Assembly (NCBI RefSeq): GCF_030623445.1
Contig: NZ_CP130613.1
Span: 1,364,001 to 1,428,000 of the forward strand
DNA length: 64,000 nt
Direction of reading: 5' to 3'
Origin: Pseudogemmatithrix spongiicola
GTDB lineage: Bacteria > Gemmatimonadota > Gemmatimonadetes > Gemmatimonadales > Gemmatimonadaceae
Below, in pieces: positions 36,067-44,735 of the stretch. The translations under genes and the position numbers were made by a program. Within the stretch, counting starts at the first letter, position 1. Each line of letters starts with the position of its first letter. The notes below the pieces were generated by a model that saw only the letters and a list, made by a program, of their open reading frames with translations, did no database searches and was not told the origin of the DNA.

Positions 36067-36067
36067 C

Positions 36068-37963
36068 ATGCGGCTCGATCCCCGGTTCACCTTCGATCGC
36101 CTGGTCGTCGGCGCGGCGAATCGCCTCGCGGCGGCGGCGGCGCGCGCCGTCGCCGAGGCGCCGGGGACGACGTACAACCCGCTGTTCATCTACGGTGGCT
36201 CGGGGCTCGGCAAGACGCACCTCCTGACCGCGACGGCCCATCTGCTGCAGCAGCTGCAGCCGCGGGCCGAGGTGCTGGCGTTGACGCTCGACGAGTTCAG
36301 CGAGCAGTACCACGCCGCGGTCAGCGCGGGCGAGACGTCGGCCTTCGGGCATCGGTTGGCGCACGTGGACCTGCTGCTGCTGGACGACCTGCAGTTCGTG
36401 ACGGGCCGCCGCGAGATGCAAGCCGAGCTCCTGCGCCTGTTCACCGTGATGCAGGACGGCAACCGGCAGATCGTCTGCGCCTGCGACCGTCCGCCGTCGG
36501 AGATCGCCGATGTGGACGAGCGGTTGATCTCGCGTCTGGCCGGCGGGCTGGTGGTGGACGTCGGCTTGCCGGAGTTCGAGGCGCGCGTGGCGATCCTGCG
36601 CGCGGCGATCGCCGAGCGTGAGCTCGCGGTGCCGGATGCGGCGATCACGCGGCTCGCGGAGCGCGGCATCAGCAGCGTGCGCGAGTTGCAGGGACTGCTC
36701 AACCAGTGGATCGCGCAGGAGGCGATGGGCGGGAAACGCATGCCGACGCCCATGCCCGGCAACGTAGATGCGCTGCGGCCGAGCGGCGAGTTCCTCTCGT
36801 TCCTGTCGGACGTGGCCGCGGTGGTGCAGGAGCAGGTGGAGACCTGGCAGGTGCGCCTGCGCGAGACGATCGCGTACTGGAAGGGCGAGGGCTATCGCAC
36901 CGCGGTGCTCGAGCGCGCCCTCACGCTGCCCACGGAACCGGACGTGCAGGGCTTGATCGCGGTGTATGTGCAGGCGGTGGACCACCTGCGCTCGCTGGAG
37001 CGCGAGGCGACGGCGGTGGACGGAGCGCTCGGCGGGCACGAGTTGTTCCGCGATCCGGAACGCCTCGCCGAAGCCGAGGAGTTCGTCGAGAAGGCGCTCG
37101 CCGGCGAGATGCCGCCGGGGGGCCCGAACCCCGCGTTCACGCGCGAGGGCTTCGACGTGGGGGCGGCGAACCAGCTGGCGGTGCACGCGGCCGATGCGGT
37201 CATCGCCACGCCGGGCACGCGCTACAACCCGCTGCTGATCACGGGGCCGAGCGGCGTGGGCAAGACGCACCTGGTGCATGCGATCGGCAACGCAATTGCC
37301 GCGCGCAGCGAGGGCAGGGTCGCCGTGGCCTGCGTGCATGCGCAGGCGTTGGTGGACGAACTCATCGCCGCCATCCAGCAGGGCACGGTGGAGCGCTGGC
37401 GTTCGCGCTACCGCGCCGCCGGGGCGCTGGTGATCGACGACATCCAATTCCTCGCCGGCAAGGAGCGCACGCAGGACGAGTTCTTCTTCGTCTTCAACGC
37501 GCTCATCGAGGAGGGCAAGCAGATCATCCTCTCGAGCGACCGGGCGCCGGGCGAGATCCCCGACCTCGCGGCGCGGCTGCGTTCGCGCTTCGAAGGCGGG
37601 TTGATCGCCGAGATCCAGCCGCCGGACCGTCCGCTGCGCGAGAAGCTGGCGGCGCGCTTCCTCGCCGGCTTGGGCCGCGCCGCCCCGCCGGACCTGCTGG
37701 ACGTGATCTGCGACCCGACGGTGCGCAGCGTGCGCGAGTTGATCGGCGTGGTGAACCGGTTGGCGGCCGCGGCGGATGCCTTGGGCCAGCCGCTCGACGC
37801 CGTGCTGGCGCGGCAGGAGCTCGGGCTCGGTGCGGCGGCGAGTGCGACGATCGCGCCGCCAGCCGCCGCGGCCAGTGCCGGCGACCGCACCTTCCTCGAC
37901 CGCGAGCGCGTGGTCTGGGAATGGGCGGACTTGAGTGGTCGCGTCATCGAGGAGCTGCGCTAA
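36068..37963 (+). CDS. Tandem DnaA-type AAA+ ATPase (two domains, no DNA-binding domain)
   Basis: The 631-residue product contains two complete DnaA domain III-like AAA+ modules. Module 1 (about 5-220) has Walker A GGSGLGKT 43-50, Walker B LLLLDD 102-107, sensor 1 CDRPPSE 139-145 and sensor 2 SVRELQG 203-209. Module 2 (about 358-580) has GPSGVGKT 393-400, LVIDD 454-458, SDRAPGE 490-496, the arginine-finger box RLRSRFEGG 503-511 and SVRELIG 554-560. A helical linker of about 130 residues joins them. DnaA domain IV, which reads the DnaA box, is absent. It lies one base after mglA and abuts the next gene. Confidence 0.88.
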   Translation: MRLDPRFTFDRLVVGAANRLAAAAARAVAEAPGTTYNPLFIYGGSGLGKTHLLTATAHLLQQLQPRAEVLALTLDEFSEQYHAAVSAGETSAFGHRLAHVDLLLLDDLQFVTGRREMQAELLRLFTVMQDGNRQIVCACDRPPSEIADVDERLISRLAGGLVVDVGLPEFEARVAILRAAIAERELAVPDAAITRLAERGISSVRELQGLLNQWIAQEAMGGKRMPTPMPGNVDALRPSGEFLSFLSDVAAVVQEQVETWQVRLRETIAYWKGEGYRTAVLERALTLPTEPDVQGLIAVYVQAVDHLRSLEREATAVDGALGGHELFRDPERLAEAEEFVEKALAGEMPPGGPNPAFTREGFDVGAANQLAVHAADAVIATPGTRYNPLLITGPSGVGKTHLVHAIGNAIAARSEGRVAVACVHAQALVDELIAAIQQGTVERWRSRYRAAGALVIDDIQFLAGKERTQDEFFFVFNALIEEGKQIILSSDRAPGEIPDLAARLRSRFEGGLIAEIQPPDRPLREKLAARFLAGLGRAAPPDLLDVICDPTVRSVRELIGVVNRLAAAADALGQPLDAVLARQELGLGAAASATIAPPAAAASAGDRTFLDRERVVWEWADLSGRVIEELR

Positions 37964-39580
37964 ATGGCCATCAAGGGCTCCCTCAAGGAAGCGTCGCTGC
38001 CGGACGTGCTGCAGCTGCTGGCGATGGGCAAGAAGACGGGCTGCCTCTCGGTGACGCATCGCTCGAACTTCGGGTCGATCTACTTCGACAAGGGCAAGAT
38101 CAGCTACGCGAGCATCGTGAACCGTCGCGACCGCCTGGGGGACATCCTCGTGAAGGGCGGCGTGCTCTCGCAGGAGCATCTCGACGAGGCGATCGGGTTG
38201 CAGGCGAAGGCGCGCGGCCAGCGCCTCGGCGACCTGCTGGTCAGCCATGGGATGATCACGCGCGAGCAGCTGCACGCGCAGATCCGCATCCAGATCGAGG
38301 AGGCGGTGTACTTCCTCTTCACGTGGGCGGAGGGGACGTTCAACTTCGAGGCCGAGATCCGGCCCGACGAGCAGGACTTCCTCGTCTCGATCAATCCCGA
38401 GTCGTTGCTGCTCGAGGGCGCGCGGCGCGTGGACGAGTGGTCGCTGATCGAGAAGAAGATCCCGTCGTTCGACGTCGTGTTCGAGGCCGACCGTCGGCGC
38501 CTCGCGGAGAGCCAGCCGCAGCTGACGCACGAGCAGCAGGTGCTGCTGCCGTTGATCGACGGGCGGACCGATGTGGCGGGTCTGGTGGACGCGAGCGGTC
38601 TGGTGGAGTTCGAGGTGGGCAAGGCGCTGTTCGGCCTCGCCACGGCGGGCTTCCTCCACCGCGTGGGTCGCTCGAAGGCGCCGGACGACGTGGCGATCGA
38701 CGTGAAGGTCGAGGAGCATCGCAACCTCGGCGTCGCGTTCTTCCGCGCGGGCATGCTGGACGAAGCGGTGCGCGAGTTCCGCCGCGTGACGGAGCTGCGC
38801 CCGGAGGATGTGGGCGCGCGCTTCCAGCTGGGCGTGGCGCACCTGCGGCTCGGCAAGTGGGCCGAGGCGATGACGCACCTCGAGGCGGCGGCGCGGCAGC
38901 GTGGTGCCAAGGCCTCGGTGTTCCACAACCTGGCGCTGGCGCTCGAGCGCCTGGGGCGCGAGGACGACGCGGTGGCGGCGCTGGAGAGCGCGCTGGAACG
39001 GGGCGGGGAATCCGAGCCCCGCGTGCACCTCTCGCTTGGCGTGCTCGCGCTGCGGCGCGGCGACTTTGCGGAGGCGGATGCGCACTTCATGCGCGCGCGG
39101 CCGCTGTACGGCAACCGTCCGCCGGCGGCGGTGTGGTTCCACAGCAGCTCCCTGGCCGCCGCGCTCGCCGGCCAGCTGGAGAAGACGGTCGCGCTGCTGC
39201 AGGAAGGCACCGAGGCGCATCCGCATGCCGCGGCCCTGCACAACAACCTCGCGGTCGCATTGATGGCGCTCGGGCGTTCCGACGACGCGTTGCGCGCCGT
39301 GCAGCGGGGCTTGCAGGAGGATCCCGGCCTCGCGCCGCTGCACCGCAATCTCGGCGACTTGCAGCTCGCGCAGGGCGATCGTCGCGCCGCGATGGACGCC
39401 TATGCGTTGGCGGTGCGGCACCACGAGACGCTGGGGCCGGAGGTGTGGGCGCGGCTCGGCGCCTTGCGCGCCGAGGCGGGCGACGCCGACGGAGCGCGCA
39501 CGGCGCTCGAGCAGGCCTTGGTGCTGGATCCCCAGCACGAGACCGCCCGGACGCAGTTGCACGCGCTGGCCGGGGGATGA
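37964..39580 (+). CDS. DUF4388-TPR protein with paired MshEN-like motifs
   Basis: The 538-residue product has an N-terminal DUF4388 domain (LPDVLQLLAMGKKTGCLSV, IYFDKGKISYASI). Two units at 57-80 and 87-110 fit RLGDxLVxxGxxxxxxLxxxIxxQ with a 6-residue spacer, closely like the c-di-GMP-binding MshEN repeat. Residues 175-245 form a winged-helix-like segment, and from 250 to the end there are about eight TPRs. It is paralogous to the N-terminal part of the 32848-33828 product. It begins the base after the DnaA-type gene and overlaps cheR. Confidence 0.82.
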   Translation: MAIKGSLKEASLPDVLQLLAMGKKTGCLSVTHRSNFGSIYFDKGKISYASIVNRRDRLGDILVKGGVLSQEHLDEAIGLQAKARGQRLGDLLVSHGMITREQLHAQIRIQIEEAVYFLFTWAEGTFNFEAEIRPDEQDFLVSINPESLLLEGARRVDEWSLIEKKIPSFDVVFEADRRRLAESQPQLTHEQQVLLPLIDGRTDVAGLVDASGLVEFEVGKALFGLATAGFLHRVGRSKAPDDVAIDVKVEEHRNLGVAFFRAGMLDEAVREFRRVTELRPEDVGARFQLGVAHLRLGKWAEAMTHLEAAARQRGAKASVFHNLALALERLGREDDAVAALESALERGGESEPRVHLSLGVLALRRGDFAEADAHFMRARPLYGNRPPAAVWFHSSSLAAALAGQLEKTVALLQEGTEAHPHAAALHNNLAVALMALGRSDDALRAVQRGLQEDPGLAPLHRNLGDLQLAQGDRRAAMDAYALAVRHHETLGPEVWARLGALRAEAGDADGARTALEQALVLDPQHETARTQLHALAGG

Positions 39581-40404
39581 GCATGGCGGCCGGCGAGGAC
39601 GAGGCCGCCTTCAAGGCGTTGCTGGAGCAAGTGGCGCGCGAACGCGGGTTCGCCTGCGCCAACTACAAGGACGGCTGTCTGCGGCGCCGGGTCGCGGTGC
39701 GCATGCGGGCGCGCGGCAGTGAAAGCTTTGCCGCGTACGCGGCCTTGCTGCGGCGCGAGCCCGACGAGTACGAACGGCTGATGGACACGTTGACCATCAA
39801 CGTGACGCGGCTCTACCGCGATGCGGATGTCTGGGACGCCGTGGCGGATGCCGTGCTGCCCGCGCTTTGGCAGGCGAACCCGGAGGGCCTCGGCGTGTGG
39901 AGCGCCGGCTGTGCGTCGGGCGAAGAGCTCTTCACGCTGGCGGCGTTGTTGCATCGGCACGCCGAGCGCACGGCCACGCTGCCGCGCCTGCGCGACACGC
40001 AGGTGCTGGGCAGTGACATCGACGCCGCCTCGCTGCAGGCGGCGCGTACCGGCCGGTTTGCCGAGGCGGCCTTCAAGGAGATGCCGGCCGCGCTGCGCGA
40101 CCGATACTTCGTGGGCACGGGGACGCGGACGGCGGTCGCGGAACTGCAGGCGCTGGTGCGCGTCGAGCGGCGCGACCTCTTGATGGATCCGCCGCCCCCG
40201 ATGGTGTTCGACTTGATTGCCTGCCGCAACATGCTGATCTACATCGACCGCGAGGGACAGGAGCGGATCTTCCGGCGTTTCCACGCGGCGTTGGCGCCGC
40301 ACGGCATCCTGGTCCTGGGCAAGGTCGAGACGATGCTGGGGCCGGCGCGTTCGCTCTTCGCGCCGGTGCATCCGCGGCAGCGCATCTTCCGGAAGGTGGC
40401 GTGA
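39577..40404 (+). CDS. cheR: Chemoreceptor methyltransferase CheR
   Basis: The 275-residue product has the N-terminal helical CheR domain (CRRRVAVRM-type stretch, here CLRRRVAVRMRARG) and the SAM-binding domain with VWSAGCASGEE, LGSDIDAASL, and FDLIACRNMLIYID near the end. It methylates glutamates on receptors. No receptor gene lies in this window, so its substrate must be encoded elsewhere. The ATG overlaps the preceding stop. Confidence 0.94.
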   Translation: MSMAAGEDEAAFKALLEQVARERGFACANYKDGCLRRRVAVRMRARGSESFAAYAALLRREPDEYERLMDTLTINVTRLYRDADVWDAVADAVLPALWQANPEGLGVWSAGCASGEELFTLAALLHRHAERTATLPRLRDTQVLGSDIDAASLQAARTGRFAEAAFKEMPAALRDRYFVGTGTRTAVAELQALVRVERRDLLMDPPPPMVFDLIACRNMLIYIDREGQERIFRRFHAALAPHGILVLGKVETMLGPARSLFAPVHPRQRIFRKVA

Positions 40405-40880
40405 GCGTCCAGCACGTGCGCATCGCGCACCTCGCGGTGGCGACGGGGCAGGGACGCCTCGTCGCGGTCGGGCTGGGCTCGTGTGTGGTCGTCACGCTGT
40501 ACGATCGCGCGCGGCGCATCGGCGGCATGGCGCACATCCTGTTGCCGGATCCGCAGCTCGCGCGCGATGGCTCGAATCCCGCGCGCTTCGCGACGACGGC
40601 GGTACCGCTGCTGCGCGACGCCGTGGTGGCGGCCGGCGCGCGCGGACCGTTCGAGGCCAAGCTGGTGGGCGGCGCCGCGCTCTTCGGATCGCTGCTCGGC
40701 AGCGGCGGGCAGCAGATGGGTGAGCGCAACATCGCGGCGGCGCGGCGGGCGCTGGTGGCGCTGGGCATTCCGATCGCGGCGAGCGAGACGGGCGGCGCGA
40801 GCGGGCGCACGGCGGAGTTCGAGGTGGCGACGGGTGCGCTCGAGGTGCGCAGCGTGCGCGGAGGCAGCCGTGTCCTCTGA
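40401..40880 (+). CDS. cheD: Chemoreceptor glutamine deamidase CheD
   Basis: The 159-residue product carries the CheD catalytic set: C28 in GLGSCVVVTLYD and H45 in GGMAHILLPD, with a downstream Thr. CheD deamidates receptor glutamines and is sequestered by CheC, which is encoded upstream. The GTG overlaps cheR and the end overlaps cheB by 11 nt. Confidence 0.94.
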   Translation: MSVQHVRIAHLAVATGQGRLVAVGLGSCVVVTLYDRARRIGGMAHILLPDPQLARDGSNPARFATTAVPLLRDAVVAAGARGPFEAKLVGGAALFGSLLGSGGQQMGERNIAAARRALVALGIPIAASETGGASGRTAEFEVATGALEVRSVRGGSRVL

Positions 40881-41934
40881 CCGTCGCGTGCTGGTGGTCG
40901 ATGACTCGGCCCTGCTCGGCGCGGTGGTCGCGGGGCTCATCGAGGGATTCGGTGGCTTCAAGGTGGTCGGCACGGCGCGCGACGGCGTGGAAGCGCTGCG
41001 ACTGGTGCACGCGCTGGATCCCGACATCGTGACGCTGGACATCGAGATGCCGGGCGTGGATGGCCTGCATGCGCTGGGCTACATCATGAGCGAATGCCCG
41101 CGGCCGGTCGTGATGGTGAGCGGTGCGACGCGCCGCGGAGCCGTGGACCTGACGATTCGCGCCTTCGAGCTCGGCGCGGTGGAGTTCGTGCGCAAGCCCG
41201 ACGAGCGCTCCCACGACGGCTGGGTGAGCGTGGCGCCGCGGCTGCGCGATGCCCTGCGCGCCGCGTCGAGCGCGAACATGGGATTGCCGCTCCTGGTGCG
41301 CCCGCGCGTGCCCGGGGTGAAGGCGCCGCGTCGCTTGCACGCGGCGACGGAAGTCGTGGTGATCGCGGCGAGCACCGGCGGGCCGCGTGCGCTTGCGGAG
41401 TTGGTGCCGGGGCTGGATCCCGCGCTCGACGCGGCGGTGGTGATCGCGCAGCACATGCCGGCGGGCTTCACCGCGGGGCTGGCCCGCCGACTCGATCAAC
41501 TTTCGCCGCTGCCGGTGCGGGAAGCGCAGTCGGGCGAGCCGCTGTTGGCGGGCACGGTGTACGTCGCGCCGGGCGGACGGCACTTGGTGCTGGAGCGCGA
41601 GGAGGGCGGCGCGCGGCTGTCGTTGCGCGACGAGCCAGCCGAACACGGCGTGCGACCGGCCGCGGATCCGTTGTTCCGCTCGGCGGCGGCCGTGTTCGGT
41701 CCGCGCGCACTCGGCGTGGTGCTCACGGGCATGGGGCGCGACGGCAGCGAGGGCCTGCAAGCGATCGTCCGGGCGGGCGGGCGCGGGCTCGTGCAGGATC
41801 GGGCCACGAGCGCGGTCTACGGCATGCCGGCGCAGGCGAAGGCGACGGTGCCCGCGGACGCCGAGCTGCCGTTGGGCGCCATGGCGGCGGCGATCGGCCG
41901 CCTGGTGCATGAGATACGGGGGACCCGCGCGTGA
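40870..41934 (+). CDS. cheB: Chemoreceptor methylesterase CheB
   Basis: The 354-residue product combines a receiver domain (D11-D12, phosphoacceptor D57 in TLDIEMPGVDG) with a methylesterase domain whose catalytic triad is S168 (AASTGGPRAL), H195 (AQHMPAGFT) and D291 (GMGRDGSEG). It reverses CheR methylation when phosphorylated by CheA. The GTG start is inside cheD. Confidence 0.95.
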   Translation: MSSDRRVLVVDDSALLGAVVAGLIEGFGGFKVVGTARDGVEALRLVHALDPDIVTLDIEMPGVDGLHALGYIMSECPRPVVMVSGATRRGAVDLTIRAFELGAVEFVRKPDERSHDGWVSVAPRLRDALRAASSANMGLPLLVRPRVPGVKAPRRLHAATEVVVIAASTGGPRALAELVPGLDPALDAAVVIAQHMPAGFTAGLARRLDQLSPLPVREAQSGEPLLAGTVYVAPGGRHLVLEREEGGARLSLRDEPAEHGVRPAADPLFRSAAAVFGPRALGVVLTGMGRDGSEGLQAIVRAGGRGLVQDRATSAVYGMPAQAKATVPADAELPLGAMAAAIGRLVHEIRGTRA

Positions 41935-42383
41935 CGGCGCTCGGCCGCGTCTTGCTCGTGCGCGTCGGGGCGGAGCGCGTGGCGCTGCCGCTGGGCGCCG
42001 TACGCGAGTTGGTGGATGCCCCGACGCTGCTGCCCGTGCCGATGGCGCCGGCAGCGGTGCGGGGGCAGCTCGCCTTGCGTGGGCAGCACATCCCCGTGCT
42101 TGCGCTGGACGCGTTGCTGGAGATCCCGCCGGCGACCGCCGCGCCCAGCACATCCTGTGTGGTGCTGGTGATGGCCGAGGAGGGGTACGCCGTGGCGGTG
42201 GACGACGTCATCGACGTGCTCGAGCCCGGCGACCGCAGCCGCCGACCGGTGCCGGCGGGCGCAGACCGACAGGGGACGATCGGCGCGCTGCTGCACTTGG
42301 GCATCGAGCTCGCCGCGTTGGTGGATGAGACCGCGCTCTCACGCGTGGCGGTCGCTACTTTACGGGCAGAATCCCCCGTATGA
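41931..42383 (+). CDS. cheW: CheW-like coupling protein 2
   Basis: The 150-residue product has the CheW beta-barrel pattern: VLLVRVGAERVALPLGAVRELV, a VRGQLALRGQHIPVLALD core strand and YAVAVDDVIDVLEP. It overlaps both cheB and the next cheW by 4 nt. It is clearly diverged from the other two CheW proteins in the window. Confidence 0.85.
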   Translation: MTALGRVLLVRVGAERVALPLGAVRELVDAPTLLPVPMAPAAVRGQLALRGQHIPVLALDALLEIPPATAAPSTSCVVLVMAEEGYAVAVDDVIDVLEPGDRSRRPVPAGADRQGTIGALLHLGIELAALVDETALSRVAVATLRAESPV

Positions 42384-42868
42384 CTTCATCCGCCGCCCCC
42401 CGTCGATCGCTGGTCACCTGCCGCGCTGCCGGCGAGCTGCTCGCGCTCGACGTGGGCAGCGTGGAGCGCGTGCTGCGCTACACCGTGCCGCGGACCCTGC
42501 CAAACACCGCCGCGTGGATGCGCGGCGTGATTGCGGTGGGCGAGCAGCTGGTGACCGTGCTCGACCTGCGGGAGCGGCTGGGGCTGTCGGCGGCGGCTGC
42601 GCATGAGGGCAGCCGCATCGTGGTGCTGGCGTTGTCGGGCGGGCGCATCGGCTTCGTCGTCGACGCGGTCGACGACGTCGTGGCGGTCGATCCCGCGATG
42701 ATCGAAGCGGCGCCGCCGGTGTACCGCGGACTGGCCCGGGCCTTCGTGCAGGGCATCCTGCGGCGCGATGAGCGGCTCTATCTCGTGCTCGACGCGGACC
42801 ACCTCGTGACATCACAGGAGCGGCTGGCGCTGGGCGCCGCCGTGGAGGAACTGCAGCATGGCCGATGA
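42380..42868 (+). CDS. cheW: CheW-like coupling protein 3
   Basis: The 162-residue product reads LLALDVGSVERVLRYT, AWMRGVIAVGEQLVTVLDLRE and RIGFVVDAVDDVVAVDP, typical CheW strands. It ends in YLVLDADHLVT. Together with the preceding gene it forms a tandem pair, which could be two arms of one array or two specialised couplers. Confidence 0.86.
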   Translation: MTSSAAPRRSLVTCRAAGELLALDVGSVERVLRYTVPRTLPNTAAWMRGVIAVGEQLVTVLDLRERLGLSAAAAHEGSRIVVLALSGGRIGFVVDAVDDVVAVDPAMIEAAPPVYRGLARAFVQGILRRDERLYLVLDADHLVTSQERLALGAAVEELQHGR

Positions 42869-43718
42869 GACGCCGGCGTCCTTCCGCGCGCAGTACGCCA
42901 CGATCGATGCCAAGCTCGACGCCGGCGTCGCCGGCGCCGACCGCGCGCAGGTGAAGGCCGAGATCGTCGGCCTCTTCAAGACGCTCGAGGCGCAGATCGC
43001 CGAGCTGTCGCAGCTCAAGGACGACATCAAGCTCCTCGTGGACAAGTGGAAGGCGCAGCAGGCCGCAACTGGTGTGCAGGCGCCGGAGTTCCAAGGCGAG
43101 AAGCCGGTCGTGCACGCCGACCACATCGGCGCGAGCACCTTCATCGAGAAGGGCTGGAGCCGCCTCTCGCTCGGGGACTACGAAGGCGCGGAGAAGGCGC
43201 TGCTCAAGGCCATCGAGCTCTCGCCGGGCGATCCGCAGAGCGAGGCGCTGCTCGGCTGGGCGCAGATGCTGCAGGAGAAGTACGACGACGCGCTGATGAA
43301 CTTCCAGAAGGTGCTCATGCGCGAGCCGGCGAACGCGCTGGCGCGCATCAACGTCGGCTACATCTGCCTCAAGAAGCAGATCTTCGGCGAGGCGATCGAG
43401 CATCTCTCGAAGGCGATCCGCCTCGATAACGACCGCAAGGCGACGCTCTACGCGCACTTCTACCTCGGGCTCGTGTACCTCGAGCGCGAGATGTACGAGG
43501 ACGCCCAGACGTTCTTCCAGAAGACGCTGAACCTCGGGCCGAACCTGATCGAGGCGTATTACGAGCTCGGGCGCGCGTTCTGGTTCAATGAAGAGCGCGA
43601 GGAGGCCCGCGCGACCTGGGCGAAGGGTCACGCGACGAACAAGTTCAATCCCTGGGGCAAGAAGTGCGCGGAGACGCTCGCGCTGGTCGATAGCGGCGGC
43701 GAGCTGACGCGCGGGTGA
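42858..43718 (+). CDS. TPR protein with N-terminal coiled coil
   Basis: The 286-residue cytoplasmic product has residues 10-70 predicted as coiled coil (EIVGLFKTLEAQIAELSQLK). Residues 90-280 hold four or five TPRs (ARINVGYICLKKQIFGEA; TLYAHFYLGLVYLEREM). It overlaps the third cheW by 11 nt and so belongs to the chemosensory module, probably as an adaptor. No specific family is recognised. Confidence 0.8.
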   Translation: MADETPASFRAQYATIDAKLDAGVAGADRAQVKAEIVGLFKTLEAQIAELSQLKDDIKLLVDKWKAQQAATGVQAPEFQGEKPVVHADHIGASTFIEKGWSRLSLGDYEGAEKALLKAIELSPGDPQSEALLGWAQMLQEKYDDALMNFQKVLMREPANALARINVGYICLKKQIFGEAIEHLSKAIRLDNDRKATLYAHFYLGLVYLEREMYEDAQTFFQKTLNLGPNLIEAYYELGRAFWFNEEREEARATWAKGHATNKFNPWGKKCAETLALVDSGGELTRG

Positions 43719-44677
43719 TGATCGCCGCGTTCCTCGCCGCGGCGCTGCTCGGCGGGGCGGCGCAGGACACACTGCCAGCCGACGCGGCCGTGCTCGTATC
43801 GGGCCGCTTCAGCGTGGTGCACTTCGCGCGGGACGCGAGGCTGGCGCAGAGTTACCTCGACGCCGCCCGGAGCCGCGATACGTTCCCAGGCCTGCCCCGT
43901 CCGACCGCGCCGGTGGTGATCCTCGTGGCGCCCGACGCCGAGACGTTCCGGGCCTGGGTCGGGTCCGGCGCACCGGAGTGGGGGGCCGCCATCGCGTTTC
44001 CGGCGTTGCAGCGCATCGTGATGCAGGGCCGCTACGGCGCCGCTGCGGATGGCGATCCGCTCGTGACCCTGCGGCACGAACTGGCCCACCTCGCCCTGCA
44101 CGAAGCCCTAGGCCCGTCGCCACCGCGGTGGTTCGACGAGGGGTACGCCTCGTACGCCGCGGGAGAGTGGGGGCGGGACGAAGTGTTGGTCACGAGTTTC
44201 GGCCTAGTCTGGCGCGGGATTCCGACCCTGGCCGGTCTGGATTCCGGATTCTACGAAGGGGCGGAGCGTGCCCAGCGATCGTACGCGCTGGCCCACCGGG
44301 CTGTCGCGGAACTGGCGGCCTTGGATCCCGCCCGGGGGCTGGGGCTGCTGTTCGGACACTGGGAACGCGCGGGCACGTTCGAGCGCGCGCTGCGGCGGGC
44401 GCACGGCATGAGTTCCGCCGATTTCGAGCAGTATTGGAAGCGTCGCGTTCGGCGACAGTTCGGCGTGCTCGCGCTCGCGGCGGACCTCACCGTCCTGACC
44501 CTCGTCCTGACGGTCTTGCTGGGGCCCATGTGGTGGCAGCGGCGCCAGAAACTGCGGCGGCGGCTCGAACAGATGCGCGAGGACGACCGGCGCCGGGACG
44601 AAGCGGAGCGGGCCAGCGCCCTCGCGGCCCTCTTGGGGGAGTCCGAGGGGGAAAATGACGGCCGGATTAAGGGTTAA
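43715..44677 (+). CDS. Membrane-bound gluzincin peptidase (peptidase MA-like)
   Basis: The 320-residue product begins with GTG-ATG at 43715 and a short signal-like hydrophobic start (MMIAAFLAAALLGGAAQ). A zinc-protease motif HELAHLALHE is followed 14-15 residues later by DEGYASY, whose Glu suits the third ligand; this is the gluzincin peptidase MA pattern. A C-terminal membrane helix (TVLTLVLTVLLGPMWW) is followed by a basic, charged cytoplasmic tail. It overlaps the TPR gene by 4 nt and ends the co-directional run. Substrate unknown. Confidence 0.78.
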   Translation: MMIAAFLAAALLGGAAQDTLPADAAVLVSGRFSVVHFARDARLAQSYLDAARSRDTFPGLPRPTAPVVILVAPDAETFRAWVGSGAPEWGAAIAFPALQRIVMQGRYGAAADGDPLVTLRHELAHLALHEALGPSPPRWFDEGYASYAAGEWGRDEVLVTSFGLVWRGIPTLAGLDSGFYEGAERAQRSYALAHRAVAELAALDPARGLGLLFGHWERAGTFERALRRAHGMSSADFEQYWKRRVRRQFGVLALAADLTVLTLVLTVLLGPMWWQRRQKLRRRLEQMREDDRRRDEAERASALAALLGESEGENDGRIKG

Positions 44678-44697
44678 TGAACAAGTCCGATGCTTGG

Positions 44698-44726
44698 TTG
44701 ACACTCATTCTAGGCGCCCCTAGACT
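44698..44726 (+). promoter_or_regulatory. Sigma-70-like promoter, TTGACA-N17-TAGACT
   Basis: A perfect -35 (TTGACA, 44698-44703) is separated by 17 nt from a -10 TAGACT (44721-44726), with transcription expected to begin near 44733. The next ATG is at 44736, so the transcript would be nearly leaderless. It may also drive the downstream tRNA. Confidence 0.75.
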
Positions 44727-44735
44727 CCCCCCCCT

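Noticed and set aside
35969-39562. A 1197-codon minus-strand open frame
   Set aside because: It is antisense to the tandem AAA+ and DUF4388-TPR genes, has the composition of a GC-rich shadow and no ribosome site.
36706-40404. A 1232-codon open frame appearing to fuse an unknown protein to CheR
   Set aside because: Only its last 276 codons are cheR. The earlier part is an out-of-frame, low-complexity Arg/Gly/Ala reading of the tandem AAA+ and DUF4388-TPR genes, both of which have full domain signatures in another frame.
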